Shown: positions 5,957 to 6,541 of the stretch, piece by piece
Layout of the letters: each line of letters starts with the position of its first letter
Position numbering within the stretch: the first letter of the stretch is position 1
Source of the DNA: Euryarchaeota archaeon UBA121
GTDB taxonomy: Archaea > Thermoplasmatota > Poseidoniia > Poseidoniales > Thalassarchaeaceae
DNA: 6,541 bases
Assembly (NCBI GenBank): GCA_002499865.1
Contig: DANL01000022.1
Location: forward strand, 8,201 to 14,741
Direction: 5' to 3'
Position numbers and translations under genes: made by a program
Notes under the pieces: model-generated
What the model was told of the DNA's origin: nothing
The model's database searches: none
Seen by the model: only the letters and a program-made list of their open reading frames with translations

Positions 5957-6541
5957 GTGACTGAACCAGTTCTGAAAGTACAGAGTCTTCGTAAGGAGTT
6001 CGGAGGGCTGATTGCAGTAAAAAACGTCTCTTTTGAGGTTGGCGAAGGCGAATTCGTGGGGTTGATAGGTCCAAACGGATGTGGTAAGTCGACCACATTC
6101 AACTGTATTAGCGGGCTATTAGAACAGACGTCCGGAAAGATTGAGATGTTTGGTGAGGATATCTCTGAACTTAGGCCAGATCAGATTCAGAACAGAGGAA
6201 TGACTAGAACATTCCAGCACACAAATCTCTGGAGAGAGATGACTGTAATAGAGAACCTAATGGTTCCTCCTAGGAAGCAGTTCGGAACAAATGCAAAAGA
6301 ATTCCTCAAAGCGATCTTGTCCCGAAAAAATCCATCCGAGCGAGAAAGGCTCATGGATGCATATGATGCACTCGATCAACTAGAAGTCCCTCATATGGCA
6401 CATAACCTAGCCAGTGAGTTGTCAGGAGGACAGTCAAAGCTGGTTGATATTGGGAGGTCAATGATGGGGAGTCCAAAGCTACTACTCCTAGATGAGCCTG
6501 TAGCGGGAGTAGCCGGACCTCTGGCAATGAAGATTTTCAAT
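5957..6541 (+). CDS. livG: Branched-chain amino acid ABC transporter ATP-binding protein, LivG type, 3' partial
   Basis: Cytoplasmic ATPase that powers the Liv importer by binding the permease coupling loops. Translation from the GTG gives 195 residues before the window ends; the family is usually about 250 or more, so the H-loop and C-terminal part are missing. Visible motifs: A-loop region near Phe15, Walker A GPNGCGKST (38-46), Q-loop in GMTRTFQHTNLW (81-92), ABC signature LSGGQSKLVDIGRSMM (155-170) and Walker B LLLLDEP (175-181). The RTFQ-x-x-N-L-W and M-T-V-x-E-N pattern after the Q-loop and the EPVAGV segment are characteristic of LivG/LivF ATPases rather than other importers; position right after the permease favours LivG. 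After EPVAGV, where relatives usually read N-P, this protein reads A-G-P. A LivF-type partner is expected downstream but is not in view. Confidence 0.93.
   Translation, partial: MTEPVLKVQSLRKEFGGLIAVKNVSFEVGEGEFVGLIGPNGCGKSTTFNCISGLLEQTSGKIEMFGEDISELRPDQIQNRGMTRTFQHTNLWREMTVIENLMVPPRKQFGTNAKEFLKAILSRKNPSERERLMDAYDALDQLEVPHMAHNLASELSGGQSKLVDIGRSMMGSPKLLLLDEPVAGVAGPLAMKIFN

Noticed and set aside
5841..6102. Antisense open frames across the permease-ATPase junction
   Set aside because: They run against two confidently assigned genes and a well-placed Shine-Dalgarno, with no similarity to any family I recognise.
1..6541. Possibility of a mobile element, CRISPR array, tRNA or phage region
   Set aside because: No repeat array, transposase, integrase, cloverleaf or terminal inverted repeat was seen; all but the 84-bp gap and a single base is accounted for by three co-directional transporter genes.

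Overview
The window carries most of one operon for a branched-chain-amino-acid-type ABC importer (HAAT/Liv family), all on the + strand. In order: a substrate-binding protein cut by the left edge (1-2133), an 84-bp intergenic gap with a strong hairpin, a 1245-residue permease that joins LivH and LivM in one polypeptide (2218-5955), and the first 195 codons of a LivG-type ATPase cut by the right edge (5957-6541). No RNA gene, mobile element or CRISPR array is visible.

The organism looks like an uncultured marine planktonic archaeon, with Marine Group II (Candidatus Poseidoniales, Thermoplasmatota) my best guess. The pointers are preferred AGA/AGG arginine codons and common ATA isoleucine codons (7 of 10 Arg codons in the ATPase fragment are AGR), base composition near half GC by eye, a very acidic secreted protein (about 76 Asp+Glu against 9 Lys+Arg), and large fused membrane proteins. 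No ribosomal or other phylogenetic marker is present, so this is inference.

The genes fit one machine. The binding protein consists of two full LivJ-like domains in tandem. Both keep the family disulfide and the expected pocket residues, and both add three more conserved cysteine pairs. The fused permease supplies both halves of the membrane channel. Besides the LivH and LivM cores it has an N-terminal membrane extension, a LivH-LivM linker that resembles a TM2-domain hairpin followed by a basic helical segment, enlarged outer loops that each carry a cysteine pair, and two extra membrane segments near the C-terminus. The LivG ATPase follows after one base, with a strong Shine-Dalgarno inside the permease 3' end; a LivF partner is expected downstream but lies outside the window.

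The transporter family is well known. What deserves attention is the architecture: doubled binding domains, a fused channel with an unusual linker, cysteine-paired outer surfaces, and a hairpin that may set different expression levels for binding protein and channel.
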